Shown in pieces: positions 17,401-29,459 of a stretch of 64,000 bases of DNA. Made by a program: the position numbers and the translations under genes. This stretch comes from Geosiphon pyriformis (Eukaryota; Glomeromycota; Glomeromycetes; Archaeosporales; Geosiphonaceae), in contig JAAOMT010000480.1 of assembly GCA_016748015.1 (NCBI GenBank), positions 373,356 to 437,355 on the forward strand. Direction: 5' to 3'. Numbering within the stretch: position 1 is the stretch's first letter; each line of letters starts with the position of its first letter. Below the pieces are notes generated by a model that saw only the letters and a list, made by a program, of their open reading frames with translations, was not told the DNA's origin and searched no databases.

Positions 17401-19173
17401 TTGCAAATTTTGTGTTGGCATCCGATTTATTCCTTGAGCTCTCCTGCTTGTATTGGTGTTGGTGCTTCTGATAATTTTTTGGCAGGCTTAGTTTGTATAT
17501 TTTATGATTATAATCTTTCTCTGGGTGGCATCAGAGCCAATGCTTTTCATCTTTGGAAAGAGACCCCTATGGTATTTGTTCTTAGTAAGTTTAGATTTGT
17601 CAGATGTCTTCCGTCTTTTTGGTGTTATGGTGTTGCTTTTGTGGACCAACTTCGGGACCACAGTAGGACTGCTTTTACTTGGGCAACCTTTAAATGTTGG
17701 AAGTGGTTGGATCCACGTGGGCCAGTTTCTGTCTGGTTTGATCTTTCAGTTTTTTTTATCAACATGGTGGCTCCCATTTCTGTCACATCTTCTGCTGTTA
17801 GTGGGGTTGCCCCTTGAAATGTCCTGGATTTGATTGAATTTGTTGAGATTCGTGATCGTCTACTTGGTGTTGGTACTGATAGTATTTTGGTTTATACTGA
17901 TAATTTTTTGGCTGGTTTGGGTACTGTTAGCATATGGGCTGGTGCTGCCGTTTTTTTTGATGGTGTTGATTTGGGCTTGGGTGTTGAAGTCTCTGGTTTG
18001 GTATCTTCTACTATGGCAGAGTTGCAGACTATTGCTCTGGCTCTTGAGTGTGTTCCCCTCTCTAGTTCTGTTTATTTGTTTTTTGACAGTCAAGCGGCTT
18101 TGAATGCATGCAAATCTGAGCTGGGTCTGGTGTTTCCAGACTTTTGAAATCAATGCTGGTTAGAACACTGTCACATTTATGACTTGATTCATAGTAAAAA
18201 TCTGAACATCTGTTGGTTTAAAGTCAAAAGACATTCTGGTGTTGTGGGTAATGAGTGTGTGGATACTCTTACTACAGCCACTGCTATGTCTGAACATTCA
18301 CTTCTTTTACGTGTGAATGCATGCTATATTTTGGCAGGTGGTATGGTTGTTTCTGGAAATTCTAGACATTTTGTTCATGATATTCTCTGTTGTGTTTATC
18401 ATGCTCAATGGGAGATTGGTTCTGGTTTTAGGGTCTTGGTCACCAGTTTGCGTGGTGATGTGGACTGGCATAGGTCTTTTCTTGTGTGGCATCCTGATAT
18501 GCATATGACTGCTGGTTCCACTGGTAAACATTCTGCCAGTGCTCATACTTATTTCATGAAGACTCTACATCATTGACTGCCTGTTGCTGTCTGCAAGCAC
18601 TTTTATAGTAGATCTTATCCCAGCATTTTATGCTTGTATTGTGATGAAGTTGAAGTTTCCGATCATGTTTTTGCTTGTGGTTCTGATACTGCTATCCATG
18701 TTCAGCTGCTGGACATGCATGCAGCTATCTGGAGAGCACTCTCCAGTTTACTCTGGTCATCATCATGACTTATGCAGCTTATGCTCTCTTGCATTTATGA
18801 CACTTTGTTGTGTTTGGCGTTTTGTAAGAGCTTTATGTTCAAACTTTGTTTTTAGAAAGTGGTTTCAGTTTTCAGAGACTTGAAGATTGCTTGTCAGAAG
18901 GTGGTGGAATTTGTGCAAAATTTTTGTCTTGCTTTTAGGGATGAGGTTTGGCTGGTTTATATGAGTTACCATGCTTTAATAGAGAAGTGTGGCCTGATTC
19001 CTAGAGATGGCTCTGTTTCTGGCCTAGTGCGTGGTCTTTCTTTATTATTCTTTACAGGAGTAATAAAGATGTTGGGTATTGTAGAAGCTTTTGGCATTAG
19101 CTTTGGCTTTTGTATACCTTGTTTATTTTTTTTGGGTATTGGGAATTCTGTATTGGTTATTATAGATGCTTAG
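14485..19173 (+). pseudogene. LINE 1 ORF2: endonuclease, reverse transcriptase and RNase H, with in-frame stops
   Basis: A single frame of about 1563 codons with roughly fifteen stops (for example 14863, 15277, 15901, 16165, 16206, 16824, 17200, 17815, 18145). Endonuclease 14485-15240: ETKL, GGDFN and IDYIFVS are visible, but the catalytic SDH motif reads TDY, a C-to-T loss of His. Reverse transcriptase about 15900-17200: FMDD catalytic box near 16790. RNase H about 17850-18270: YTD, AELQTIALALE, FFDSQAAL and RHSGVVGNECVD. A C-terminal zinc knuckle CLYCDEVEVSDHVFAC lies near 18630-18680. The enzyme nicks DNA and copies element RNA by target-primed reverse transcription. Non-functional as it stands. 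Confidence 0.88.
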
Positions 19174-19303
19174 TGTAGTTCTGATTGGCCTGAGTGACTG
19201 GTCACATGTAGAAAATACATGATTCATGCCTAGTTTAGATCTCTTATGATGTATTGTACTAGGTGATATTTGGACCTCACTTATTAAACAATAAAAAAAA
19301 AAA

Positions 19304-19312
19304 AAGATACAA
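19304..19312. repeat. Right target-site duplication of LINE 1 (AAGATACAA)
   Basis: Matches 12432-12440 and directly follows the poly(A) run of LINE 1. Confidence 0.65.
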
Positions 19313-19815
19313 ACATTTTTGTTTTGAAACTAACAATTATTATTAATAGTATAATTAAAAAAAAAGTAATAAAAGAGTTTTTTCATAATTCTATAAGCAA
19401 TATTTTTACATAAAACCAAAAATTCTAAATAATAATATTAAATACTTTGATAATAAAACAAACATATTTCTAACTAAGTTTTTAGATAATATAAAACAAT
19501 TTTTAAATATAAACACTAATTTAGAAAAAAAATAAACAAGTTTTTATTGGTTAATAAAAATTACAAAGCAAATAATAAGAGTAAATTTTTTTTGATTTTA
19601 AATAAATACTTTTAAAGCAAAAAAATCAATATTAATAAAATGAATAAATTTTTATTTGGAATTTTTTTTTATATTATATTATTGCTTTAAAAAAAATGAA
19701 TTAATTTTAAAATAATTAAAAATTTTATGTTTTAAACATTAATTTGTTAATAATTAAAAAAAAACACTATAATAAAAATATTAATTATTAAAAAATTGTT
19801 TTTATTAATATTTAA
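19313..19815. other. AT-rich spacer between tail-to-tail LINEs
   Basis: Nearly pure A/T with homopolymer runs. No ORF, no repeat of either element, and no RNA gene seen. LINE 1 ends on its left and LINE 2 ends (minus strand) on its right. Confidence 0.6.
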
Positions 19816-22396
19816 CAAATGAGGCCCAAATACTACTTAGCACAATACGTCAAACTAAGTAATCTAACTAGGTGCAAATTATGCACTTTCTACATATAAC
19901 CAGTCACTCAAATTAATTAGAGCAACACTACAAATCTATTTTAATAGACACTATACTATTAATACCAGAAAAAAAACAGCAAGATTTATAGAAACCAAAG
20001 CTAATGCCAAATGTTTTAGAAATCCCAAGCAATCTAACAACCTTATTAGAAAACAGAAATAACAGACCAAAAATCCTGGAAAACACTAATTTATCATGCA
20101 TAATTAATTTTCTCTTCTTTATAAATACTTTATATTTAGCTCTAACTAATTATATATCAGTATAATAAACCACTTCAAAGCCCCAAACAAAATCAATAAC
20201 TCATTTACTGACAGCTTTAACATTATCAAAAACAAACACAGTTTCTAAAAACCAATAATTAAACAAAAAACCCTTATACAGAATGGTATATAAAACATTA
20301 TCAGAAGCACATAAAAAAAGCATCTGTAAGATCCAAAAAGATGACAAGCTTAAACTCAACAAAGCATATCATTAAGACAAATATAATGCAAGCAGATTCT
20401 CATGAATTCCAAAATCTATTACATATACAAAAAAATGATTGGAACTCTCTACTTCTTCACAATAAAGACACAATACACTAGGATAATTTTTATAATATAA
20501 TTGTTTCCAAAAAATAACTGACAGATAATAGTACAGAGCCTTTATAAAATACAATCACAAACCAACTGTAGACTTACTTGTAAATTTAGCTGTTATATAA
20601 TAATTGAAGTGCCAAACCAAAACAGTGTGAATCCAATTTACATTACCAATCAAGCTTTTATCAATAATACCAAAACCAAGACCAATCTCTCAACAAGCAT
20701 GATGAACAATCCTAAAAATCTTCTGAACAAAATAGTGAATATTTCCTGACACTATTATACTGCCAGTTTTAATAAATCTATTTTTGACCAGAACAGAAAG
20801 CATTAAATTTGAATTAGCAGTCAAGCCAGCCAGCTTATCAGCATGCTTATTTTCCAAAACATCTAAATAACTCTTAACCTTGTATTAAAAAATGCAAAGC
20901 CTCTTTTTTCTAATAGTTTCTACAATACTGCACTATTCCATCCAACAGCAAGTGTGAAAATCTGGTAAAACCAAAACCAACTCTACAACACAAACATTCA
21001 AGGCAGCCTAATTGTTCAAGTACACTACAACTAAACTGCTAGAAAAAACACACTCCAAAGCCAGAACAATAGTCTGTAAATTTTACTATTATAAAGAGCA
21101 CTAACTTATTGACCTTAATGCTAATATCCAAATCCAAATTAAAGAAATATGCAGTTCTCCTATATTCTATTTCACACATACCCAAGTTCTTTAAAGACCC
21201 ATTCATGTACATACTAATGACACTCAAACTAGCATTAAAGAGACTTTGTAACAACTCAAAAAAATCATCAGAATTATAAACATCCAAAGACTAGGAGCTA
21301 ATATTACATGACTTAGCAAAAAGTAAAGACTTAATCAAGAATTCACATATCAGGTAAAACCAGTAAAAAACCAGATCTCTTGGATTAAGTTTTTTCCAAT
21401 AGCAGAAATTCTTCCAATCAAAGATCAGTTCTTTTTTGTCATATAGTTGGTTAATGAAAGCAATTTCAAATCTTATAAATAAATGTAAAACATCATAAAA
21501 CACAGAATTTTTTAGAACAAAAGACATCAGAGTGCTGCCAAAAAAATAAAATGCAAAAAAATGAATATTGTCAAGAGATATATTACAATTCAAAAAAATT
21601 TTCACTATACTAATCAAAAAGTTATTAACCAGACTAATCTTTAATTTCATAGATTAAAACAAAGAATAAATGAGAAACCAACTCAGAACCTGCAAATTTA
21701 AAAACTGATAATCAAACAACTAATCAAGAATTCTCTTAACATTTAAAAAAACTAATACTAAAGCCATTTTATTCTTAGCCTATAGCTGTTCAAATATTTT
21801 TAAGTCATACAATGAAGAATAGTAAAAAGTCTCATTAAGAAAGTCTCTTGACAGACCAGCTTTTAACTTTAAATCTTTCTTAATCAGTGTGTTCTACTTA
21901 ATACACATATTTTTAGAAACAAAACTAAACTAAGTTCTGTAACTGATTATAAATTGTAGTACAGCCAAAACCAAATAAAGAAACTATTTGTCTAAGATAG
22001 TTTTTCTTAAAATTAGATTAACAAAAAACCTAACATCTGAATGAGCTTTGGACAAACTAGGTTTGGATAAGCTCTCAGAAGACAAAAAAATACTAAGATA
22101 TCTATAAGACTCCTTTCTATGAGCAATAGAAATTGGCAAATCACTTATTGACAATAAAACATTCTTAACTTTTTAGTTAATAGAGATGGCAACAGTCTTT
22201 TTATTATTAACTGAAATATTATTGACCATAAAAAAACTACTAGCAATATTTAAAATATATTAAGTGGCTGCTTAACTATTCTCAATTCAAATTATGTCAT
22301 CAATAAAAGCATCAGCTACAAGAAATAATAACAAACCACTTAGGTTCTTTAGTCTGCCAGTTTTGGCAACAAATTTAGTATCAATATAATAATCAT
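19816..22396 (-). mobile_element. LINE 2, 3' part (RT end, RNase H, tail), degenerate
   Basis: The reverse complement resembles LINE 1 from its RT catalytic region to its 3' end. The left edge reads as the LINE 1 end sequence (the cttattaaac and aggtg/ggacctc neighbourhood). The RT box survives as FIDD near 22300. Readable pieces include 21291-21650 and 21039-21287 (RNase H region) and 20372-20554 (C-terminal zinc-knuckle region, CLYCEEVESSNHFF). It is more diverged than LINE 1, with many stops, and is cut at 22396 by element A. Confidence 0.8.
22393..22396. repeat. Target-site copy left of element A (TCAT)
   Basis: TCAT lies directly left of the LTR end TGTTACC; CCAT lies directly right of the other LTR end (32195-32198). 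They differ by one transition. Removing the element and one copy re-joins the LINE 2 RT sequence in register with LINE 1. Confidence 0.6.
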
Positions 22397-23374
22397 TGTT
22401 ACCAGAGGTTTTTGGTCTCTTCTTAGCTCTTGTATGTTTATTGTAATGCTGTTAATTCACGACTATGGGAAGTGTTTAAACCTCTGATAACTGAATTTAT
22501 CTTCAAATTATCTCTTATAATTTGAACTGTTGGGCTTATAAGTGGAATGGCCAGTTCTATGCCAGTTGCTTTGTGTAGTTATGTTGTAGTAAACATCAAC
22601 TCTTTCCCAGGAATTGCTCATCTGAAAGCTCACTAAAAATGTGTAGTTACTTTGCTGTAAAAGTCAACTCTTCTACAGGAATCTTGTTTGTAGGCTACCC
22701 TAATGATTGTAATAAGAAAATAAAAAATAAATAAAAGAAATGTAAAAGAAATAAAATTTTATCAAGGAAAATGTTTTCTATCCAGACCTGGAGTCACTAA
22801 CAGTTTACTGAAATTGGTAGCTAATCAATTTCAAAACGTTAGTTAGATTTTGGGGATTTTTCGAGTACAATAATTAAAGAATTTGGTTTTTCAAATTATT
22901 TGATATTTATTTTTTTTTTGTGTATAGGAATAGTTCTAAGTGATAAATCTAAAGTAAGATACATTTTTTCGAAGAGAGAAGTTCTTCTTTTATACAACTT
23001 GTCATAACACTATTCTATAAACTTGAACTTTGCTCTTTTCTACAATTTTGCTGAACTAAAGATACATTTTGGCGAATTACAAGTTATTTCTGCAAACTAT
23101 TAGATATTTCGGTGAATTATTAATTATTTCTGCAAATTTTTACAAATTTCAGCAAACTTTTGAATGTTACATATTTCAGGGTATTGCATGATTGATCATT
23201 GCACTTAGGTTACATTTGTGTTATGTACAAATTGAGTTATTAATTAAATGATAATTTCGGACATTTTGCTAATATAATAAGTGATAATTTAAAACAATAA
23301 TATATGCTAATTAATGATAAGATTTATAAGAGTAATTTTATGCTAAACAATATCTCTAATTTTGTCTGGTAACA
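22397..23374 (-). repeat. Element A 3' LTR
   Basis: Starts TGTTACCAG and ends CTGGTAACA on the plus strand, a perfect 9-bp inverted end. Nearly identical to 31216-32194; in the first about 310 bp I count 15 substitutions, all transitions, apart from one A/T-rich indel-like run. Confidence 0.95.
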
Positions 23375-23390
23375 TAACCTCCTCCTCAAG
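23375..23390 (-). promoter_or_regulatory. Element A polypurine tract
   Basis: Minus strand reads CTTGAGGAGGAGGTTA immediately before the 3' LTR; the GAGGAGGAGG core is the expected plus-strand primer. Confidence 0.75.
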
Positions 23391-24062
23391 ACTGAGCTCC
23401 ATTGAAGTCCAAGTACTATCTGTAATTTCCAGATAATAATCTAAAATTATTAAAGAAATTTGGTCTGAAAATTGTTAAAATTTCAGTTCTGTGAGCTTTC
23501 CAATGTATTGAATCTTTAAAGGCTGTAAAATTGGGTTTTGTAAGACATTTTCACAGGTGTGGAATAGGTCATAAAGTCTAAGGGCAGCTCTTAGTTTATA
23601 ACAACTGTTTGTAAGTCCAGCTGTTGTCTTGAATTTGTTGTAGAGTTGTTTCCGAATAGCTTCTTTTGTGAGATTTGCTGCTGTAAGCTCCCGTTTTTGT
23701 TTGTGAAGTGTTTTTCCAATGTAGAAATATCTATATATTAGAGTATAATTGTAGTTTTCTTCATTAAGACACAGTTGAAGTTTTTGTTAAATAGTAGCAT
23801 TTGGTGGAATACTAATAGGAATAAGCATTAAGTTTTCTCTTAAAGCAAGTTTTAAAAGTTCTGGCAGATGAATTTCAGAATAACTTCTTGTGTTCTTCTT
23901 ATATGGGTGATATTTTCGTGAATTTGGGGCTAAATTTGTAACTATTTCTGTTTGGGTATAATTAATGTGGTTTCCAGTAACAGTAATAGATAATTTGGGT
24001 ATTGTTTTTAAAGTTAACATTAGTTTTTGGGATAATTGTTGAATGTTTTGAGGAATAGTCAT
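23391..24062 (-). pseudogene. Element A ORF3, unknown protein downstream of integrase
   Basis: Separate from the integrase frame. The open part 23787-24062 starts MTIPQNIQQLSQKLML. The homologous reading continues with stops to the polypurine tract, including YRYFYIGKTLHKQK and IGKLTELKF. These segments match ORF3 of element D (CYFYLGQHVN and LGKITNAQFEEL), so this is a real conserved coding region and not chance. Lys/Gln/Leu-rich, probably helical. I see no transmembrane segment, signal peptide or zinc motif. Function unknown; an envelope-like role is not supported. Confidence 0.65.
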
Positions 24063-24178
24063 TATAAGAGATTTGAAAATAAAAGAAAATTATTTTTAGT
24101 GTATGGGTTTTTATGTTATTTTTGCTTTGTTTTTGTGAGATTGTTTCTAAATTATAAGGAGATAACTATAAATTTAAG

Positions 24179-25370
24179 TTAAGTGTTCAAGTTGGGAGGT
24201 TGTTCAATAACAACTATTGGTTTTAAATTTTGGGGAATATCTTTGAGATTGATTAAAGGGGAATGTGTACCAATTTGTGAAATTAATGGTTCAGGATTGT
24301 GTCTGAAATTATAGTGTTTCAAACAATCTCCATGTACAACTTTTGCTAGGATTTTGTTATCAAGTCTTAGCTTGTATGATCCATTGTCTAGGACTTCATG
24401 AATAAAGAATGGTCTATCCCATTTATTTTCAAATTTTCCACTCCATTGTTTTTCAGCTTTAGTTCTGTGTAAGAGAACTTTGTTTCCGATTTTAAATTCA
24501 TTGGTAACTGGAGGCAATTTGTTGTTATGCCATTCTTTTTATTGAGCTTGGGAGTGTTTAATATGAGTGGCTGCTATTCATTGTTTTCCTTCCAATGTGC
24601 TAAGCAGAGTATAGGCTCTTCGTTGTAGTGTTTCCTGAAAGTTGTCTTTATTAATTGGTTGTACTGGATATGTTTCTATTGTAAAACTAATTGGTAACAT
24701 TGCTGTCCTTCCATAGGTTAAATCAAATGATATGTGTTTTGTGGTATCTTGTTTTAGTGTTCTATATGCTAGTAACACTGATGGAATAAAGAGATCTTAT
24801 TCTTGCTCAAAATTGGTTAAGACTTTGGCTAATAATTCACACAATGTTCTGTTGAAACATTCTACAAGTCTATTTGTTTGTGGATGGTAGGATGAAGATA
24901 ATAGTCTTTTGACATTAAATCGTCCACAAATTTCTTGGATTAAATTGTTCACAAAATGTGTTCTTTAATCAGATAAAAGTTCTATTGGGCATCCATGTCT
25001 ACAAATAATGTCTTCGTAGATAAAATTTGTTACTGATTTTGCATCTGCTCATTGAATGGCTCTGGCTTCAGGCCATTTGATGAGATAGTCTACAGCTACT
25101 GCAATATAATGGTTTCTTGGTTTGTGATAAGTAGTGGTCTGACTAAATTAATACCAATTCGGTCAAAAGCCTGTCCAACTTTGATTGGGTTTAAAGGTTC
25201 TGTAGGGCAAGTTTCTTTTCTTTTTTGACAACTATTACAAGACTTAACGTATTCATGAATGTCTTTTCTCATTTGAGGCCAAAAGTAATATTCTAGTGTT
25301 CTCTGAGTGGTGTTGTCTTTTCCTAGGTGTGCTGATGAAGGATCTGAGTACATGTTATATAAAATGGTTT
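24179..25370 (-). pseudogene. Element A integrase
   Basis: N-terminal zinc-binding region 25096-25353 with AHLG then CNSCQ (HHCC type; the second His is not obvious), preceded by EYYFWPQMRKDI typical of Ty3 integrases. Catalytic core about 24600-25090, with stops. AYRTLKQDTTKH (24700-24778) marks its end. C-terminal GPY/F-like module 24179-24517 (WDRPFFIHEVLDNGSYKLR). No chromodomain follows. Two frame changes separate the parts, so the protein is broken. Confidence 0.8.
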
Positions 25371-25639
25371 CTTTTTTATGTTCTTGTATTAATCTGAGTG
25401 GATTGTCTGAGTTTCTGAAGTTTTGATAATAAACTATGTTGTTGTGTAAGAAGTATTGTTTGGCTTGTTATTGTAACTGATGTTTTTTATCTGAGGACCA
25501 ATCTGTTGGAATTGTTAATGTCTCCAAATATTGTTTAAGATTGTTATAGTTTTCGGGGTTCATTGTTTGTTGTTTTGTTGTTAATTCAAATGGGTGTTGG
25601 TTTTGTATTCTAATTTTGCCTTATTTTTGAGAGACAATC

Positions 25640-27100
25640 AATGTTGGTATGGAGTTTTCCTGGTTTGTGATGTACAATATATCAGTAGTTGGCTAAAAAT
25701 CCTGTCCATCGGGTTTGTTTGACATTCAGCTAAGTGTTTTTATTTTGAAGTCATTTGAGTCCAATATTATCAGTGATAATGTCAAATTCTTTAGGCCTGA
25801 GATAAAGGTTGAAGTGATGTAAAGCCCAAATTATGGCTGCTGTTTCTAGTTTTGTGGCAGGGTAGTTTTTCTTAGCTGGTTTTAATGTTCTGCTAGCATA
25901 AGCAATTACTCGCTCATTTTTGTTGTCATCTAATTGTGATAAGATAGTACCAAAGACAGTGTAAAAAGCGTCTATAGCTAGTCAAAATCAGTTACTGAAG
26001 TCTGAATAGGCAAGAATTGAAGCTGTTGTCAGCTTTTCTTTGAGAATTTCAAAAGCCTTTTGGTGTTCTTCCATCCATTTGTATTTGACGTTTTTAGTAG
26101 TGAGCTGGTTGAGGGGTTTTGCAATTTTTAAGAATTCTTTAATAAATTTTCAGTAATAGGATGCTAATCCAATAAATCCTCTTAATTCTGTGGTATTTCA
26201 TGGAGTCTTGAAGTTTTTGACAGTGCTGATTTTTCCGGGGTCTGGTTTAATTCCATCTTTGCTAACAATGTGACCAAAAAAGGCCAAACTTGTTTTTCCG
26301 AAGTAGTATTTTTCGATGTTTAGTTTCAATCCGGCTTTCCATAATCATTAAAAAACTTTGCGCAGGTGTTTTAAGTGTAATTCAAAAGATGGTGAATAAA
26401 CATCAGTATCATCGAGATAGACAACTACTGATTTCCAAAGAAGGTTTTTGTAAACAACATCCATAAGTTTTTGGAATGTTGCTGGTGTATTGCATAATCT
26501 AAAAGGCATTACATTGAACTCATAATTTCCTCCTTGAGTGGTGAATGCTGTTTTGGGGTGATCTTTGGGATCCATGGCAACTTGCCAGTATCCACTCTCT
26601 AAATTTAATGTCGAAAAGTATTTGGACTTCCCAAAAGCATCTAGCATGTTATCAATTCAGGGAAGAGAGTAGGCATCTCCAATGGTGATACTATTGAGTT
26701 GTCGATAATCAACACAAAATCATATCTTTTTATTTTTCTTTTTAACTAAGACCACAGGTGAAGTCCATGAACTCATTGATGATTGAATAAGCCCATTGTT
26801 GAGCATCCGTTGTATTTCTTCATGGATAAATTGGTGACTTTCTGGAGTAACTTAGTAGACTTGCTGTCGCCTTAGTTTGACATCTTCTGTATAGATTTGG
26901 TGTTAAACCAAATCAGTTTTTCCTAAGTCATTGTTGTTTTCGGCAAAGATATCAGCAAATTCTGCAATTAGCTCTTTGAGCTGGTTCTGTTGTTGTGGTT
27001 CAAGTTGTCCCATGTTGATTCAAGATAGTTTTTCCATGACAACATGGTAGTTTTCAGAGCTGGGGTTTGGGTTGATTTTTGGTAGTGAATGTCCAATGAT
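25640..27100 (-). pseudogene. Element A reverse transcriptase and RNase H
   Basis: RT about 26200-26900: SPVVLVKKKNKK, FCVDYRQLNS, a readable block 26348-26647 with GYWQVAMDP and the catalytic VYLDD (near 26420). RNase H about 25640-26080, degenerate. Several in-frame stops sit at positions that are Gln, Trp or Arg in relatives. The frame continues from the dUTPase upstream, so RT was probably made as a dUTPase-RT polyprotein. Confidence 0.85.
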
Positions 27101-27479
27101 TTCTGAGAAATTGGAAACTATTTGGGATAGTTCTTGTTGAAAGATGTTACTGTGAATGACTCCAATTTTTAAGTTATTTAATAAAATTATGGGATAATTG
27201 TTGGGATTGTAAAAAGTAACTTAGACTTTCTTTGTTCCTTCTGGAATATAAATGTTTGGGATCAAGATATTATGTTCCAAGCAGACTTGTTTATTGGACT
27301 CAAAAATTTGTTGTGTGGTTGTTGGCTTTTCACAAGTGTAAATTTCAGGGTATTCTCCAAAGGGTGAAATAGTAATTGGTTGTAGAAGTCATAGAATCTG
27401 GTGAGATTCACTTTGTTCATTAAGAACTATGTTTACTGGAACTGTGAATTGTTCAATTGAACCAAAACTATTGGTTTCT

Positions 27480-27985
27480 CTTCTACTTTTTTCCAATTGT
27501 TTTTTTTGACTGACTAATTGTAAACCCGAAATGTTGATTAAAGGTAAATAAATAGCTTAAGCAATTTTTTTAGCATGTTTAATCTGAAAAAGTTTATCAG
27601 TTTCATTTTGTAACATGATTGTAATATCTCTTGTATATTCAGCATCTATGATTCCTCCTCTAACATTGATTCCTTTGCTTGCCAATGATGATCGTAAAGT
27701 GATTTGGACCATTGCTCTTGGTAAGATTTTGAGGGCAATTTTGAGATTAATTTTGGTAAGAGAATTTGGTTGAAGAACCAAAGTGTCTTTTTCTGGATAT
27801 CATAAATTGTATCCAGCATCAATTTCATGTGCTTTTTCTGGTTTTATTCCTTGTCCATTGTTGTTGAAGTATTTGAGTTGTGAAGCAGGTTGATTTTCGA
27901 TGAGGTAGATGGGTGTTGTTTCAATTTTTTCTGTTGCTTCAAATTCTCTGAATTCAATTTCGTATTCATCACTTTTGCTGGACAA
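27480..27985 (-). pseudogene. Element A dUTPase domain
   Basis: Hydrolyses dUTP to dUMP, keeping uracil out of reverse transcripts (family knowledge). Motifs in order: EIDAGYNL (motif 1), LRSSLASKGI (motif 2), GGIIDAEYTRDI (motif 3 with the catalytic Asp), KKIAQAIYLPL (motif 4), and a motif 5-like RRETNSFGS past a stop. It sits in the frame of the RT downstream and after the zinc ribbon at 28003-28050. Placement between protease and RT differs from lentiviral (after RNase H) and betaretroviral (with protease) dUTPases. Confidence 0.85.
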
Positions 27986-28002
27986 TGGAATGCTAAGAGT
28001 AT

Positions 28003-28780
28003 AGCATTTAGGACACTATTGTTCGTCACATGGCATTATACACTCCTCACATAATTTAATGTTCATTTGCTCTAATCATTGAATTTGGGTAGATATGACT
28101 TGTGATTTGGTGATATACTTCTACTTTATTTTCATAATCAAATCCAGCTAATTTCAATGTATATTCAATATATTCAGCTTCTTTCATTTGAAGGACATCT
28201 TCTTTGGTTCCTCTGTTAATTAAAACCATGGCAAGTTCATAGATTATTTTGGCGTCATGGGAGTAGTGATAGAGTTTGCTGAGGGTGCTGTTGTATGCAG
28301 CATTAAAAAGTATTCCACATTTTACTTTTTCTGCAATAGAAAAAGCATATTGACAAGTTTGATCGTAGACTCTTTCTCTAAATGCAACATCAATCCAGTC
28401 ACATTCATTGGGAAGCTGCTTTCCACAAGTAAGACAGGATGTTCCATCCCATTTTCTGCTTCTTTTGATCAAGTGGCCCTATCATTCTCGATAGCAGGCC
28501 TTGCAATAGTAGCAGGTGTGACTTTCATATTCTTTTTTAGATAAAATACAAGCTCTTATTGACGATAATTTCTTGTGGCAGTTCTTATATTTAAGAGGAA
28601 TATAAGGATGTTGTTTCCTTGGCTCAATCTTTGAGTAAGGTATATTCCATTCAGGGGTTTTGGGTTCAGAGTGTAGGGTAAAATGTTCTTGTTCAATTTC
28701 ATTGGCCCAATTGGACATTAACCCAAGAGCCATGAATGTTTCGATTATTGGTTTTTCTTCTTCTGGTTCGAATTCAAAAG
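28003..28780 (-). pseudogene. Element A Cys-rich domain plus zinc ribbon, unknown function
   Basis: Two Cys clusters between protease and dUTPase. Cluster 1 (about 28400-28640): NCHKKLSS, CYYCKACY, then CLTCGKQL, with a helical region following (28056-28390). Cluster 2 (about 28003-28050): LCEECIMPCDEQ-stop-CPKCYTL, a CxxC-x7-CxxC ribbon, in the dUTPase frame. Both clusters recur in elements B, D and E. Probably zinc-binding. I do not recognise the family. Confidence 0.65.
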
Positions 28781-28859
28781 CCAGGGCTTTTTCGGAGCGT
28801 TTGTTGAATATACCACAAGTGGCAGGTACTCGGACATGTTGTCCTTGGTAAGAGATTTG

Positions 28860-29459
28860 TAGTTTTTGGGTTTCCCAATCTAATTTTGCATTGGTTTTTT
28901 AAAGCCAGTCATTTTTAACAAAAGCTTGATACTAAGGAGCGTCCATTACAAGAACTTTGACTGGAATGGTGATTCCATCAAGAGTGAATAGAAAATTGTC
29001 AATTTCTCTTACTGGAGTCTTTTTCATGCCATCAGCAGTGACAATTACTGTTTGAGCTGGTCAGTCAACATTTTTTTTTAACTGTTGCATCAACTGGTAA
29101 GTAATAATACTTCCAGTAGATCCATTGTCTAGGATTAAGCAAATTGTTTTTTCTTCAACTTCAGCTTCAGTATACATAGCTGTGATTGTTTTCTGTTCAT
29201 TTGCAGCAGCATTGCTGAGTAGAAATGGTGATTCATTGGCTTTGAACTCGAAAGGAAAGATATCAGACAGATTGGCATTTTCAGCAATTCTGGCTGGTGG
29301 AATAATGGTGTGGTTATAAAAAGAATTTTGTTGTTGTGCTGTAGCTCTACCTTTCGAGAGTGCAGTATGGTGAAAATTCTGTTCTTCTGACATTGTTAAA
29401 TAATTGGGTTGAGTGTAATAGTGGTTGGGTCTTAGTTGAGTGGGATTTTGGAAAACCAA
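28860..29459 (-). pseudogene. Element A aspartic protease
   Basis: Retropepsin-like region with the active site ILDNGSTGSIIT (about 29080-29140; DNG/DSG class) and downstream ADGMKKTP and VKVLVMDA, as in Ty3 proteases. Stops interrupt it. In the same frame as gag upstream. It would process the polyprotein. Confidence 0.75.

Larger units (their letters stand above)
12441..19303 (+). mobile_element. LINE 1: near full-length non-LTR retrotransposon (about 6.9 kb)
   Basis: Two-ORF non-LTR element: a nucleic-acid-binding ORF1, then ORF2 with apurinic-type endonuclease, reverse transcriptase and RNase H. It ends in a short poly(A) run and is flanked by 9-bp direct repeats. The 5' end is placed by the left repeat. 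It is inactive now because both ORFs carry in-frame stop codons, yet I find no frameshift in either. The base composition, richer in G/C than the flanks, marks its limits clearly. Confidence 0.88.

Noticed and set aside
17504-18153. Several 90-110 aa hydrophobic ORFs overlapping LINE 1 RNase H
   Set aside because: Frame-shifted or antisense shadows of ORF2; hydrophobicity comes from the T-rich codons.
12473-19173. Stop codon reassignment to explain many in-frame TGA/TAG/TAA
   Set aside because: All three stops occur at Gln, Arg and Trp positions, host genes here use normal stops, and single transitions explain each case.
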